A stretch of DNA of 64,000 nt from Podocnemis expansa (taxonomy: Eukaryota; Chordata; Testudines; Podocnemididae), in assembly GCA_007922195.1 (NCBI GenBank), contig ML682028.1, positions 20,067,449 to 20,131,448 on the forward strand, given 5' to 3'. Each line of letters begins with the position of its first letter. Position 1 is the first letter of the stretch. The translations under genes were made by a program, and so were the position numbers. Under the pieces are notes generated by a model. That model ran no database searches, was not told the DNA's origin, and saw only the letters and a program-made list of their open reading frames with translations. Shown here one piece after another: positions 21,425-33,100 of the stretch.

Positions 21425-22501
21425 CTTGATTTAGAAATGTGGCTTTCTAATAAACTATTCCACCTGAGTCCAAATGCAGTGATTCCACTGAAATATCAGA
21501 TTTTGCCACGTTCTCTTGGTTGTTTGGTTTGTGCCCCAAGGACTCATAATAAAATTGTTTAGCAATAGCTGGATCAACCTTTTGAGCTGTTTAAATGTCT
21601 TCTCATGGAATAGGTTTTATGGTGGATTTAATACCCTTGGAGGAGTCCTCTACTGCCAAAGGGTTTGTAATCATAGCCACTAAGCAAGATACGTTGTCGC
21701 CTCTTTGTACATCCAAGGACACTAAAGCAGCATTGCCAACAACTTTATTTGTCTCTTCTGTGCATTCTGCCTTATGGTTTTCCATATCAAGGGGCTTCTG
21801 CCTCCACACTGGACATCACTGGACGATATCTAACTCTAAAGTTAAAATGTGCTAATTCTGCAGCTTGTCAATGTGTTGGGGCCTTCAGCCTGGCAGAGGT
21901 GAACCCATAGCCGGTGGTTATCTCTGAAAGCATAAAGGACTGTGTAGCTAAAGCCATCATAGAATTTATCGGTTAGAGCCCATTTTCACGCTACAAACTC
22001 CAGCTTTTCTGAATTAAGGCGATAATTCTTCTCTCCTGTAGTTAGTGCTCTTGACCCATATGGAACTGGGTTCAGTCTTATATTTTCAGTTTATCCCTGA
22101 CATAAGTATAAGACTGCACCTAAGACCTTATTGGAAGCATCTACTGAAGGAGCAAGGGTAAGACAAAACTGGGACAGGCCTGCTTGTTCTTGGTGGCAGT
22201 CTATCAGCTGCGCTAAAATTTTTTTGCTGTTGTTCACTCCAGGTAACTGGCTGTTCAGAAGCTATCTCTCCAGATTCCCCTGCCTCGCTGTTAGGTTTTC
22301 TTCTTTTTCTGAGTCCACTCTCAAAAATGTAATGTGCCATCTTCATGGAACAGTCAATAAGTCATACAATAGCTTGGCTCTTTGAGATGTCTTGACTATA
22401 CATTTGATAGAAGGTGAAGAGCCCCAGCAGCTTGCAAAGTTCCCTCGTGGGTATTGCTTTTTTCTCTGCAATTACACGAACAGGAAAGATGTCAGATGGA
22501 T

Positions 22502-22759
22502 TCACCTTATAACTGTCAGCAGATGCCACCTTCCCAAGTAACGTTCTTCTCTTCCCAAGAGCTCACATTTAGACGCTTTCAGCTGAATTCCAAGCTTCTG
22601 GAACTGTTGCATTACTCTCCTTACATTCTTCACGTCTTCTTCAAAAGTACCACTGTGCACAAGGACATTGGCCAGGTGGGGGATACGCATCTCAGCTGTA
22701 AATTCTACCAGGCATTCTTCCACACGCTGCAGGTGCTCCAGCCTGCTTAAACCCACCAT
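22502..22759 (-). pseudogene. Gypsy reverse transcriptase fragment, catalytic site lost
   Basis: An 85-codon open stretch matches the central palm region of Ty3/gypsy reverse transcriptase, with the segments HLQRVEECLVEF, HLANVLVHS and KASKCELLGREERYLG in family order. The catalytic YLDD box is replaced by HLAN at about 22678-22667, removing both metal-binding aspartates. The frame breaks on both sides, and homology resumes in other frames downstream. It is inactive. Confidence 0.82.
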
Positions 22760-23019
22760 CTCATTGCTTCAAATCGAACCTCTCCAGCTCCTTACAGTCT
22801 GAAATAACCTCTCCGCCCAGAGCAGAGGATGGACCTGTTATCTGAGAATGATGCCACCAGCCAAAGAAACAGATCAGTCTAGCTCAGCACTTCCACTGAG
22901 CTCATCATTTGTCAACACCTGCAAGGTGCTCAAATGCTACTGTGCAGAGCGTGTGGCATACTTAAATCCTTCTTTCCATCCCAGTTGTGTACAGACTTCA
23001 CCCCAAAGGCTCCATCCAG

Positions 23020-23125
23020 AGGCTAATGGGTCTGTACAGGAGTAGGGGGGTGAGGCTCTGTGGCCTATGAAGTATAGGAGGTCAGATATGATAAAGATGG
23101 TCCCTTCTGAGCTTGGGGTCCCAAA
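23020..23125 (+). repeat. CR1 LINE 3' end
   Basis: GGTGAGGCTCTGTGGCCTAT, then GTCAGATATGATAAAGATGG and TCCCTTCTGAGCTTGG make the terminal segment of a CR1 subfamily. Upstream sequence to about 22800 is not clearly CR1. Confidence 0.75.
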
Positions 23126-23699
23126 CAAAACAACGGTGGAGCAGATACCAAATAAAAATCAGCCAATACAATCCTCCTCTTTCCTTTCTCTAGCACACCT
23201 CACTCCATCACTGGTCATGCATCCCATCCTGCTTAAACCCAGTCTGCTGCAGTTTCCCATTAAATGTGAATCAACCTGGCAGCTCTCCACCAATTTCCAA
23301 CAGCAAATTCTATCAGTTGTGCCAATGGCCTGTCGAACCAACAGACTCTGCAGAATGCCCAGAAGGTCAACAGATGTTGGTGGTTTGTGTTGAGGTAGCT
23401 CATGGCAGTCAGCAGTTCCAACTGAGGAAAGACATCACATTGTGAAGGGCTCAGAAGCAGGGAACTGAGTTGTAGGCTGGAGTGGAGTGGAAGTGAAGAG
23501 CTACTGGCTTCTCCCAGTGGAGATGTTCTGCTGCAGCCCATTTGGGGCCTGAAGATGTTGGGAGAATTTAGCAAGCAGCAACAATAGCCCAGGGGAGCTG
23601 CAGCATAACACAAGTTTCTCTTGAGGATGATTCCCAAGGGACATTTGCATCCAAAAACAGGCACCTTAGACGTTAAGGGCTGCTTTTCCACACCATTGG

Positions 23700-23702
<3 letters not shown>

Positions 23703-23730
<28 letters not shown>
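23703..23730 (+). repeat. (TG)14 microsatellite
   Basis: This is an uninterrupted TG dinucleotide run, likely polymorphic in length. Confidence 0.95.
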
Positions 23731-23824
23731 CACTATTTTTGTTACACATGCAGAATCACTTGTGAGTGCAAATGGATTTTGCTCTTGGAAATTCTATTGA
23801 TTGCGTAAGTGACATCGTGCAAAC

Positions 23825-23859
23825 TGTGTGCATGTGCACGTGCACATGCACATGCACAG
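23825..23859 (+). repeat. TGCACA-type alternating purine-pyrimidine repeat
   Basis: TGTGTGCATGTGCACGTGCA and onward alternates purine and pyrimidine for about 35 bases and is partly palindromic. Such runs can adopt Z-DNA or cruciform forms. Confidence 0.85.
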
Positions 23860-24403
23860 ACTGAGGCTGGCTTTGCAAATCTGACAGTGTCTTTATCCAT
23901 CACATGTTATCACTGGAAAACCATTCTCATTGAAGTACTTCTTCTTCTTTTTTTCCTTTCCTGTTTGCTAGTTTCCCCTACTCTCCCAACATCCCTGTGT
24001 TGTTTGCTAAGCTCATGCACTTCTGCGCACACATTTAAGAGCTGATTGTTATTCAGGCATCATTTCCTTTCAGAAGCGGAATCGCATAAATTTATCCCAC
24101 ATTCCCCTGCACACTCTGAGTCATGCTCCTGCTCCGTGAGGCAAACCACAGCAGGGGAGCGAAGCCAGCAGCTCAGATCACAGCCCCCACTCAGATTAGC
24201 AGGCGGGAGCCGAGCCTGTCCCATCCATAGTCAGGAGGAGGATAAGGTTTCATGAATAGCTGGTTCCGTCATAGACGCTTCATCAGCCACTTCGTCAATT
24301 CAGAGGCCACTATGCACCTGCTCTGTTCCCATGAGCCTTCAGGCTTAGTATCCTTTGCTTTCTTACAAGACTGGTTCTTCTATCCAAGGGTGTGCAGTTC
24401 AGA

Positions 24404-24675
24404 GGAAGGATGGTCTAGTGGTTAAGGTACTGGACTGGGACTCAGGGGATCTACATTCAATCTCTTGCTCTGCTACAGGCTTCTTGAGCAAGTAATTTCC
24501 TTCCGCTCTGTGCCTCAGTCTCCCCATCTATAATCTGAGCAAAATAATAATGCTTCCTCTTTGTCTTGGAAGTTCTCTGGGTCAGGGACTGTATCGTTCT
24601 GGGTTTGCTACAGCACGTAGCACAGTGCAGTCCCTGGTCAGTGAAGGTCTCTGGGTGTTACTGTGACAGAAGTAA
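24404..24675 (+). repeat. Full-length MIR/CORE-type SINE
   Basis: It has a tRNA-like head GGATGGTCTAGTGGTTAAGG with a B-box-like ATTCAATCTC, the CORE part CTGTGCCTCAGTCTCCCCAT, and a tail GGTCAGGGACTGTATCGTTC through ACAGCACGTAGCACAGTGCA to GGTGTTACTGTGACAGAAGT. This is the best-preserved SINE in the window. Confidence 0.88.
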
Positions 24676-26584
24676 GAGCACTGAGTTGGTGATGGTTAGG
24701 ACAGGGGCTAGTGTAAAGGACGGAAGGACACTAAACCTGCTGTGTGAGCAGAGAGGAGGGCAAAATGGCTCAGGGGGGCTGCCTGATGGACATGAAGTTT
24801 TTCACCTCAAGGCCACTGATGTGAATTCTGCTCAGGGCTCACTGGACTTCATGGCTGAATTCTCAACTGCTCTTGATTTCCCTTTGCCTGCCCTGGCCTC
24901 AGGACCCTGGGGTCCTGGTGAGGACACTGACCACAGAGAGAAGCCAGAGCAGGTTGTAGCATTTAACACTACCTTGCTTAAATAACACAAGGGCAGAATC
25001 AGTTCCCAAATCCCTCCAAGGGTTGCTACCAGACACCCAGATTCTGCTTCATCATCTCCCCTAAGGTGTTGCTCTGCACTGTTAAATGGGGCCATGGTCC
25101 ACCTTAGAGCTGGCTGCATTCTGTTACCGGATGATTCCCATACACCAAGGGTCGATTCCTCCAGTTCTTACTTAAGCAAAACTTCCCCTGAAACCAGCTG
25201 GCATTTGCCTGTGTAAAAGCAGCGGGATGAGGCCCACAGTTTCTGAGCCACCTTGTGATGAAAAGTGCTCTAGAACCATGTGATATTATTACACACCGTC
25301 TCTGCCTCAGTGAATGCTACAGTCCGTATAAGGGAGTCTGTCCTGAGGAGTGTTACAAGACTAGTGGTTAGCTGGGCCGCCTCCCTGTTCAAAAGTTCAG
25401 TTTCCATCTGTGAAATAATGTACCATTCCCATAGTTCACTCTTGTCTCATGACCTGACTTTCACCTACAGTCTCGATTATAGCTGTGCAGACTCTCCTGG
25501 TAATTCATTCTGGCCACAGGGAATTTCCCCCAAAACCAGAGAGGCCTATCCACCATGCATCTGGCTTCCTTGGTGCCTTCCCAGCAATCCGTGGCTGCAT
25601 CTGAGTGATGGAAGTCAAAAACAAGCTAACCAGGATCACCCCCACTTCTCCTTTCTTTCCCAGATTTGATGAGGAACGAGTGTATTTTAGCTGCAGAGGA
25701 GAAACTTGGGCTGGAGGAAGGCCCAGCAGTCAAGCTCAGGTTTCTTCCACTTGCCTACCTCAACCACTGTCTTTGTATCTTTGGCCATGCCTTGTTTCCT
25801 CAGAGGTTCCTGAGTGATGGGATTTTGTCCCCATCTGGCAGACTGCAAAGGGCAACACCACTTTACAGAGAGTTTGCAAGAACCACAGCAGCTCTGGAGG
25901 CGTCCAGGGAGCAGGGAGCCTGCACCACAGGGAAACCTGCTGGACTGCGGACAGCCTGAGCAACAGCAAGGATTGCGTGTCTGCAGAGATGACTACTAGA
26001 GCATGCAAGGTTTCCATCTCCTGGCCTACAGCGTGAGCAATGGTCACTGTTGGCCCTGGGATGTTGAATGGCAGGCTCATGTCTAACTGGCAAATGCAGC
26101 AGCAAAACCTGCTCCTTGGTGTTAGAAAGTGCCCTGACTTTACTGAGAGTGTCTTAGTCCTTGGGGTTCCTCTGAAAGTCTGAGCTCCTGGATCCCTGGG
26201 ATCATACAAGAATCTCATCTTCCATTACAGATGCAAGTAGTTACTAGTCCAGAGCATTGCAAAGAAAAGCTGGAAAGTAAGAAGTGAGTGCATCGAAGAG
26301 GTTCAGAAAGCAGAAGATGAGTGAACAGAACGCTAAGTGGAGTATTGGGTTAGCAGCTCTTGTTCTGAGGGGTTTGACTCATGATTTTTAGTGCTCAAGA
26401 CTGGTGATGCTGTGCTCACCATTAAAACAACCTACTGCTCCTGTACTGACCCCTGGCTGGAAGAGGCAGCATCCTGGCAATGGATGCCCAGGCTGTGAGG
26501 CACCTCTTGAAGGCGCAGGTGCAGAGAGCTTCCCCTTAGCAGGAGCATCCCCCCTGGGTCTGTGCCCTGAAGAAGGAGAATCCT
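24676..26584. other. Unrecognised sequence, no gene seen
   Basis: No repeat family or credible exon is recognised. Frames up to 152 codons overlap on both strands without domain features. Confidence 0.4.
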
Positions 26585-26935
26585 AGAAAATTAGATTGGA
26601 AGGGACCTCAAGGTATCTAGTTCAACCCCTGCTCAAAGCAGGACCAACTCCATCCCAGCCAGTGCTTTGTCAAGATGAACCTTAAAGACCTCTAAGGATG
26701 GAGATCCCACCTCCCTAGGTAACTCATCCAGTGCTTCACCACCTCCTAGGGAAAAGTTTTTCCTAATAGCCAACCCCCACTGCAACTTGAGACCATTGCT
26801 CCTAGTTCTCTCATGTGCCACCACTGAGAACAGCCTAGCCCCATCTTCCCTGGACCCCCCTTCAGGTAGATACAGGCTGCTATCAATCTGCAACACCCCC
26901 CTTTCTCTTCTGCAAACTAATCTGTCACTGCTGAA
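26585..26935 (-). mobile_element. CR1 LINE 3' end with ORF2 C-terminus
   Basis: The minus-strand frame at 26896-26633 ends with ELPREVGSPSLEVFKVHLDK, the conserved C-terminal tail of CR1 ORF2. Next comes the 3' untranslated motif containing CTGCTTTGAGCAGGGGTTGA and GAGGTCCCTTCCAATC. It is 5'-truncated and inactive. Confidence 0.9.
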
Positions 26936-27937
26936 AAGCTGCCAGGAAGTTATAATAACAGCTTAGTGCCCTTCCCTAGCCTTTTCTGCCTGTGGATCTC
27001 AAAGCACTTAATGAACTGATGCTGGGCAGAGCCATCTGGGTAGCCAGAACCAGTCTCTCCCATGATGGGGCAAAGAGCAGCTCCCCTCTTAGGCACCTCC
27101 AACAAACTGCCTTTCTTCCCTGCCCTCTTCCCCCACAGGTATGGGAAGAGTCTTTGTAATCAAGAGATGTCATATTTGCCATCTGATGCTTTGTGTGCAT
27201 GAACGTGTTTGTCTTAATCTCGGCGTCTAAATCCAGCTCGCAGCTAATCCCAGGAGCTGAGTCGCAGCCCGCGTGCGCTGTCCCTTTTTAATTTCCTTTG
27301 AAACAGAAGCTCGCTCACTCTCATTTCCCAGCTCTGTAATTCAGTGTGGAATGCACCAAGGAGATAAGAGACTTGGTGGGAGCCAGCGGGCTGGAGAAGA
27401 CAGCTCAGCCGCACTGCCGAGTTATCACTCTCTGCAGCTGCATCCGTCTAGGTGACATCTGCTAAACAGGAAGTGCCTCTTGCCAGTTTCTTTCTTCAGT
27501 TAAAGGGGGCTGTTTTTATTTGGCTTCCCCCTTTTTCTTATTTGTTTGGGGCTGAGCTTTGCAGATCTCTATTCTTTTCTTTCGAGTCACAAAACCACCG
27601 AGTGAATGAGAATTTGCGTTTGTAATTGTGAAAAGACAAGGCTTTCTTAGCACCAGCTTTTTAGAGCCAGCAGCACATCAGTCCACCTGAGCCTGGAAGG
27701 AAGTTTTGAGGGGTTTGTGTCCTCCACACAAGTTTCAGTAAGAATTGGAAAATAAAAAGTTTTCCTCAGGCAGTTAATTTGATCCTGTTTTATGGCATAA
27801 AAAGAAAAAATGATGCTAGCATTGGGGGAAGCAGTGTCCCACCCCTGGGGATTCCAAAATCAGGGTTCACGCCCCTGAAAATGATGAGATTGTCTTAAAA
27901 ATCAAAAGACGAAAAACCAAACTAAGCAGGCTTTTGG

Positions 27938-27939
<2 letters not shown>
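26936..27939. other. Repeat-free stretch, candidate conserved non-coding DNA
   Basis: From about 27180 to 27690 there are no repeats and the sequence is rich in homeodomain/Sox-like cores (TTTGTAATTG, CTGTAATTCA, TTATTTGTTTG). Function is only a possibility. Confidence 0.3.

Positions 27940-27969
<30 letters not shown>
27940..27969 (+). repeat. Poly(T) tract
   Basis: This is an uninterrupted run of about 30 T residues, preceded by GGGG. Confidence 0.95.
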
Positions 27970-27974
<5 letters not shown>

Positions 27975-28241
27975 CTTTTCGTTGTCTGGTTTGTGTGCCT
28001 TTAGGGAGTCATATTTTCCAACATTTCTCTGCTGCATGAAGGCAGAAACTTTTTTAAAGCTGAGATTCTTGTGTAATACACTGACTACTGCAACTGGTGT
28101 GTAAGGAAAAAATCAAATACTGTGAACTTGACAGGAAAATAGCGAGCATTGTCAATGCTGTGAATGGTCATTTTGGCTAGTGCCACAAGCTGCTGAGGAG
28201 TGTCTATTCCAAACCCACTGATTTCACAGAGTCCCATCTTT

Positions 28242-28667
28242 GGCTGTGTTCACACAGCACTCTTATTTCAAAACAACAGAGGTTGTTTCAAAATGTGTTC
28301 ACACAGCACTCTTATTTCGAAATACCCTGTTCACACGACGCACGGTTGTTTCGAAACAACGGCACCCATTGTTTCGAAACAACAGCGTTGTTTCGAAACA
28401 ACTTAAACCCCATTTGGGGCCGAAACAACATTGTTTCGAAACAATTGTTTCGAAACAATGCATTCTGAACATGTTGTTTCAAAACAACAGTGACTTGTTT
28501 TGAAGTAACTGTTGCCTGAAACTGCTATTTTGCTTTGAGCTTTTTTCCTTAATTCGAATTAACAAACTGTTAATTCGAATTAAGTTATTTTGAAATAAGG
28601 CATTATTTCGATACAAGTTGTTTCGACACAGCTTGTATCGAAATAATGTCTGTGTGTGAAAGCAGCC
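28242..28667. mobile_element. Palindrome-rich Harbinger-like MITE
   Basis: The ends GGCTGTGTTCACACAGCAC and GTCTGTGTGTGAAAGCAGCC are imperfect inverted repeats, flanked by the 3-base duplication TTT (28239-28241 and 28668-28670). Inside are many short palindromes: TTGTTTCGAAACAA in several perfect copies, TTAATTCGAATTAA, and a TATCGAAATAA pair. Frames across it translate to repetitive Phe-Arg-Asn-Asn/Cys-Phe-Glu-Thr strings that merely reflect the repeat and are not genes. Confidence 0.75.
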
Positions 28668-28670
28668 TTT

Positions 28671-29271
28671 CTGAAATATCCCCAGGGGGATTAGTGAGGC
28701 TGACAGTTTCCAGGTTTGGTCTCTGCCCAAAGATGAAGTCGTTGGGAACAGTGAGCAAAGCAGTTTCAGAATTAGGGGGGATTTCCAAACAAAATCATCG
28801 TCACATTTCGCCAAAGCCGATCTATGGAATGAAACTGGTCTATGGAAGGGCTGTTTCGAGAAGACTTCTCCCAGAGAACCCCTCTCTCCCTTTCCTCAAT
28901 ATCAGATAACAGCTCACTCTCCTTCCACATGCCACCCCATCTCTGTATTCATTCTCCCGGGGCCAGAGTCTGCTTTGCATGCACCTTGCTGAACTGGCCT
29001 TTCTGGAAAGTTCTTCACCATATGCCCACGCCTCTGGGATGGCACTCCTCTCCACTCTCGCCAGGATGTCCCTACGTCATCTCTTGTTTAGCAAGGATCC
29101 CTAGTCAACTAACACTACCCTGATCTCCAGCCTGCTGCGTCTGGGTCTGTCTTGCTTGTGCACACGAACACCACATTTTACTCAGACTTCATCAGTCCCT
29201 CTTGGCCATCTCGTCTTCTGATGCAAGAGCAAAATCTCCTTCCCCGCGAGGCCCTTCAGCAAAATCACTAT
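28671..29271. other. Unrecognised sequence
   Basis: No repeat or gene is recognised in this stretch. Confidence 0.4.
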
Positions 29272-29450
29272 GGGTATGTCTACACTGGACTTTCTGTTAA
29301 GTTGACTTAAAATCAACCTTGTCAAGTCGACTTAGAGAGTCCACAATAAAAACTCCTGTAGACGGCATGTGTCCACACTGGCTGGTGCTAGGTCGATGGA
29401 GGAGTGCTGTGTCATGGATAGCTAGAGGCCAAGTAAGTCAACTTAATGGA
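29272..29450. mobile_element. Harbinger-like MITE, left portion
   Basis: GGGTATGTCTACACTGG matches the TATGTCTACAC ends of the Harbinger-like group and is followed by inverted AAGTTGACTTA/AAGTCGACTTA motifs. A right terminus was not found, so the copy is truncated. Confidence 0.55.
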
Positions 29451-29724
29451 TTTTCTGAGTCCCCCAGTAATTCTGGGCCCAGCCTTGTCAGGATTACAGG
29501 GACTCTGCCCCATAGGAGAGTGGGAAGAGGGGCCCTGAGGTCAGGCAGGTCTCTAGGTAAAGGAAGTGGGATCCAGGAATCAGATCCTTTCATGAGCCAA
29601 CTCCACTGGGATTGTGTGTGAGCCCACAATAGCAGGACCATTCCCCTCCTTCTATGTGTGTTTGTTTCCAACGTGCTGTCCATTAATTTCACTGGTGATC
29701 CCTGGGGCTTGTGCTATTGGAAGG

Positions 29725-30100
29725 GGCAAATAACATTTCCCTGTTCACTTTCACCACACCTTTCATGATTTTATAGGCCTCTTATCACATCTCCCCTTGG
29801 TCGGCTCTTTTCCAAACTGAACAGTCTCAGTCTTTTTAATTTCTCCTTGTATGGAAGCTGTTTCATACTCCTAATCATTTTTGTTACCCTTCTCTGTACC
29901 TTTTCCAATTCTAATATATATATTTTGAGATGGGTGAGCAGAATGGCATGCAATATTTGAGGTGTGGGCATACCATGGATTTATATAGTGATGTTTTGAT
30001 ATTTTCTGTCTTAGTAGCTATCCCTTCCCCAATGGTCTATTGGCTCTTTTGACAGCCACAGCACCTTGAGCAGTTTTTGGAGAACTAGCCACTAAGTAGT
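29725..30100 (-). mobile_element. CR1 LINE ORF2 C-terminal fragment
   Basis: The minus frame at 29971-29771 contains LEKVQRRVTKMIRSMKQLPY followed by EKLKRLRLFSLEKSRPRGD, the hallmark C-terminal region of CR1 reverse transcriptase proteins. Upstream (to about 30100) the DNA remains collinear with CR1 although the frame is broken. Confidence 0.9.
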
Positions 30101-33100
30101 AGCGGGAGGCTGGCTTTCAAGGTGTTGGGAATGCAATGCAATGCAAGTACGCTTGCATGCCAATTCCTTGCAGCTGAGTGGGGAAGGAAATGCAGAAAAT
30201 AATGGCAGGGCTGGGGCAATGCTGACATTCTGAAGGACTCAGGGCTGGCTTTAAGGGTGGGTGACCAGAAGGCAGGTCCCAGGCACAAACACTTGGGTGA
30301 CATAACACGTGATGCTGGAGGGATTTTAAAAGGTGACCAAGTACAGTGGCATCTTCTCTCAGCTGCCTTGAGCCTTTCTTGCAGAACAATTTGCAGGGAA
30401 AATGGGATCCAGAAACAGACAGACAGACAGCAAAGGGGGCATGACACTTCACCATTTGGACTTGGTAGCACTGTGTACTTATTGTGCATGTGCTGTGCAC
30501 TAGTGTAAAAACTGTCCCCACTGCAGAGACTGGAGAACTGGGCCTAAGGTAAGTGCTTGCCTGGGTCGCAGAGCAGTGCTGATGTCAAATCATGAGCTGT
30601 TGGGTGAGGCCAGCTTGCTTCTCATCAAGGTGGCTTCCATTCATAGTGATCAGGGCACAAGGAAGTTGACTAGTTTCCCGTAAATGATTGCTGCCCACGA
30701 GCACAGTGTGACCTACAGCTACTGTGTTTTTTCTCCCTGCCAGGAGCATGCTTCCCATGTGATTTGGTTGTGGAGGGGTTAATACTCTCCCCTGCTGCTT
30801 GGCCAAATAATGGCTCTGAATCAGTTGCCAGAGCTCCCAATTTGACAGGGTGGAACTGGCTAAGCAAGGCTATTAATGATGGGAATTTAATTAGCTTGTG
30901 TTGCACTTCCAACACCTCCAGTCCCTGCAAAGAAGTCAATCCAGCATAGCCTGCTGCTGCTCCGTCACCCGCTCAGAGTTACCAACAGCTTCATCAGCCT
31001 GGGCTTAATGGCTGGGGAGCTCGCTGGCTCTCTGCCGGCTCACACCAGTCAGGTGGCAGGTTAGAATTGTTCCCAGCCTGTCCAAGAGAGGCGTCCCAAG
31101 CTCTTATCTCCAGGAGAGGGACAGGTTGGGAAAAGAGGCTAAATCAAAACCCACAATGAAACTAACAAACCATTTAAATGGCCTCTCAACTAGCTGAAGA
31201 TGCTCACTGTGATCTGCTACTGCTAGTTTCCCCTTGGAGCTGTTCTGCCCAGCGGGTAGATATCCACGTAGCAGGTCTTTCACTGCATTCAGGGACCAGG
31301 GCCGTAACAAGGGAAGGGCAACTGGGGCTTTGTTCTGGGCGCATATCGAGTGGCTCCATTTCACTGCTTGATCTGAAGGCACGTTCCATGCTGATTGCTT
31401 TGGGTGCGCCCTGGGTGCCAAAATACCAAGTTCTGGCACTGTCAGGGGCATTCTCCTTCAGGGCAGCTGCCTTCTTCCCCCCAGCATGAAGCTGTCTTTG
31501 TGTCTGATCCCAAAATCCACACAGCCACATGCGTGGCATCAACTCCTTCAGCGGATACTGCCGCTTTGGTAGCGGGTGCTGAGATGGGATCCAGGCTGCT
31601 GTAGTTTTACCCTGGCTTTGACCCTGCTGAGATGGGCAATCTTGGGCTGGCCCAGCCAGGCCTATTCCAGGCGCCCTTTCCACCATGTCACAGTCACTCC
31701 ACCTGGTGACATGCCAACTTCTCTGACTCTAGCGAGAGCTCGTCTGTCCATGGAAACCCCAAAGGCCCTGCTGCTTCCTCTGCACAGGTCTTGATGCTGG
31801 CTGGCGTCCCCTTGGCTTAGTAGGAACGATGCCTGCTGCCTACCCCAGTCCTTGCCTGGTGGGGGGACAGGGCCATGGGCCCCAGGCCCCCCACTCATAG
31901 AACAATACAGGGGATGCACAGTGTCACTACAAGTGTGTGATCCAGAGGGTGTGATGGGGGGGAGTCATGTCCTGCTCCAGGGAGGGCAAACCTATTCCAC
32001 CCCTGCTGAGCAGCAGTGGTTCCCATCCCAGGGGGCTGGCAGGTTCCCCACTGCTCACCCTGCAGCGTCACAAAATGGGGAGGAGGGAGCCAAGCCAGAC
32101 TGGAGCGAGACATTACAACCTGGTGCCGGGGGCATGGCGCTATTCAGGGTGAGCGAGGAAGGGTGGGGGGTTCCCTCTGCAACCTACCCCCTCTAGATCT
32201 CCCATTCCCCAGGGCAGGAGCTGACCCCCTCTGTGTCACATGCCCTGGGGGAAGGACCCAATTGCCCCCCTGTATTCCCCTGCAATGAAATTTTTGGAAT
32301 GGGGGGGCCCCAGTTTCAGTATTAGTCCTCAGCCTCCCAAATCTCTGCACAGACCTGCAGCTCAACATTTCCATTCTCCCCCAAATCTCCATGGGGGGAT
32401 TAGCTCCCTGCTTTCCCCTTATGTCTCTGCATCCATGAACTGCAGCAACCCACATTTCTGCTATGATGGGGGTGGACTGCGCAAGTCGCAAACAGACCTC
32501 ACTTGGCTGCATTGACAGTGCGGGACACCGAGCCCTAGACTAGGGACCTGGCTCCGGTGGACGCTGTGCTTAAATTGCTGTGGGGACAGGGCTTCTTTTG
32601 TGCCAGGGCTGAGCCTGGCACCTCTGGGCCTGGTAGTTCATAGCCCCGGTACCTCCAAGCTTGCTGCATCGGTTATGAATGTGAACGTATTGCCCAGGTC
32701 CCAGCACCTGTCTCCTTACACTTTAAGACCTGCGTGGGCCGGGTGCCCAAGTGGGGAAGGTAGAGACAGCGGTCCGACTTGCAGCAGCTATAACTGTGGA
32801 CTGATAACTCTATCAGGGCAAGAATCCAGCTGGTTTCCTCAGCACCCCACCAGAGTCTGTGCAGCCCATGTGCCCCAGCACTGGCCTGACCTGCTGCCTC
32901 TGGGCCCATGTTGTACATGGAGGGCTGACACACTGAGCGCTACCAAGGCCTGCCAGGACCCACATCACCTGCGAGCGAGTCCCAGTGCTCCCATCCCAAC
33001 CTATCCCCAGGGAAGGGGGTAGAGAGACCAGCTAGGCAGGGGGAGTGACAGGGAGCAGAGGCAAGGCAGAGTGGATAGAAAGGGTTGAGGGCCAGAATCT

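Larger units (their letters stand above)
20050..22800 (-). mobile_element. Ty3/gypsy-type retrotransposon pol remnant
   Basis: On the minus strand the order is reverse transcriptase (about 22790-22480), thumb and RNase H (22480-21950), an unclear middle part, then the end of integrase (about 21160-20050, split by insertions). Recognisable motifs are HLANVLVHSGTFEE, ELCKLLGLFTFYQ, DASNKVLGAVLY and RVLHRNFLLPC. Stops and frameshifts occur throughout and the catalytic DD of reverse transcriptase is gone, so the copy is dead. Gag, protease and LTRs were not found. Two other transposons interrupt it (20278-21016 and about 21175-21424). Confidence 0.8.
23126..24403. other. Unrecognised sequence with two alternating Pu/Py tracts
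   Basis: Apart from the simple repeats at 23703-23730 and 23825-23859 nothing is identified. No coding exon is supported. Confidence 0.4.

Noticed and set aside
24404..24480. Possible tRNA gene (head of a SINE)
   Set aside because: It is followed by CORE and tail segments of a SINE, and the tRNA-like part is too diverged for a cloverleaf.
28240..28503. Repetitive Phe-Arg-Asn-Asn/Cys-Phe-Glu-Thr frames
   Set aside because: They simply translate the palindromic TTTCGAAACAA repeat of a MITE in different frames.
31204..31686. 160-codon minus-strand frame
   Set aside because: It overlaps other open frames on both strands in GC-rich DNA and has no recognisable domain or splice signals.
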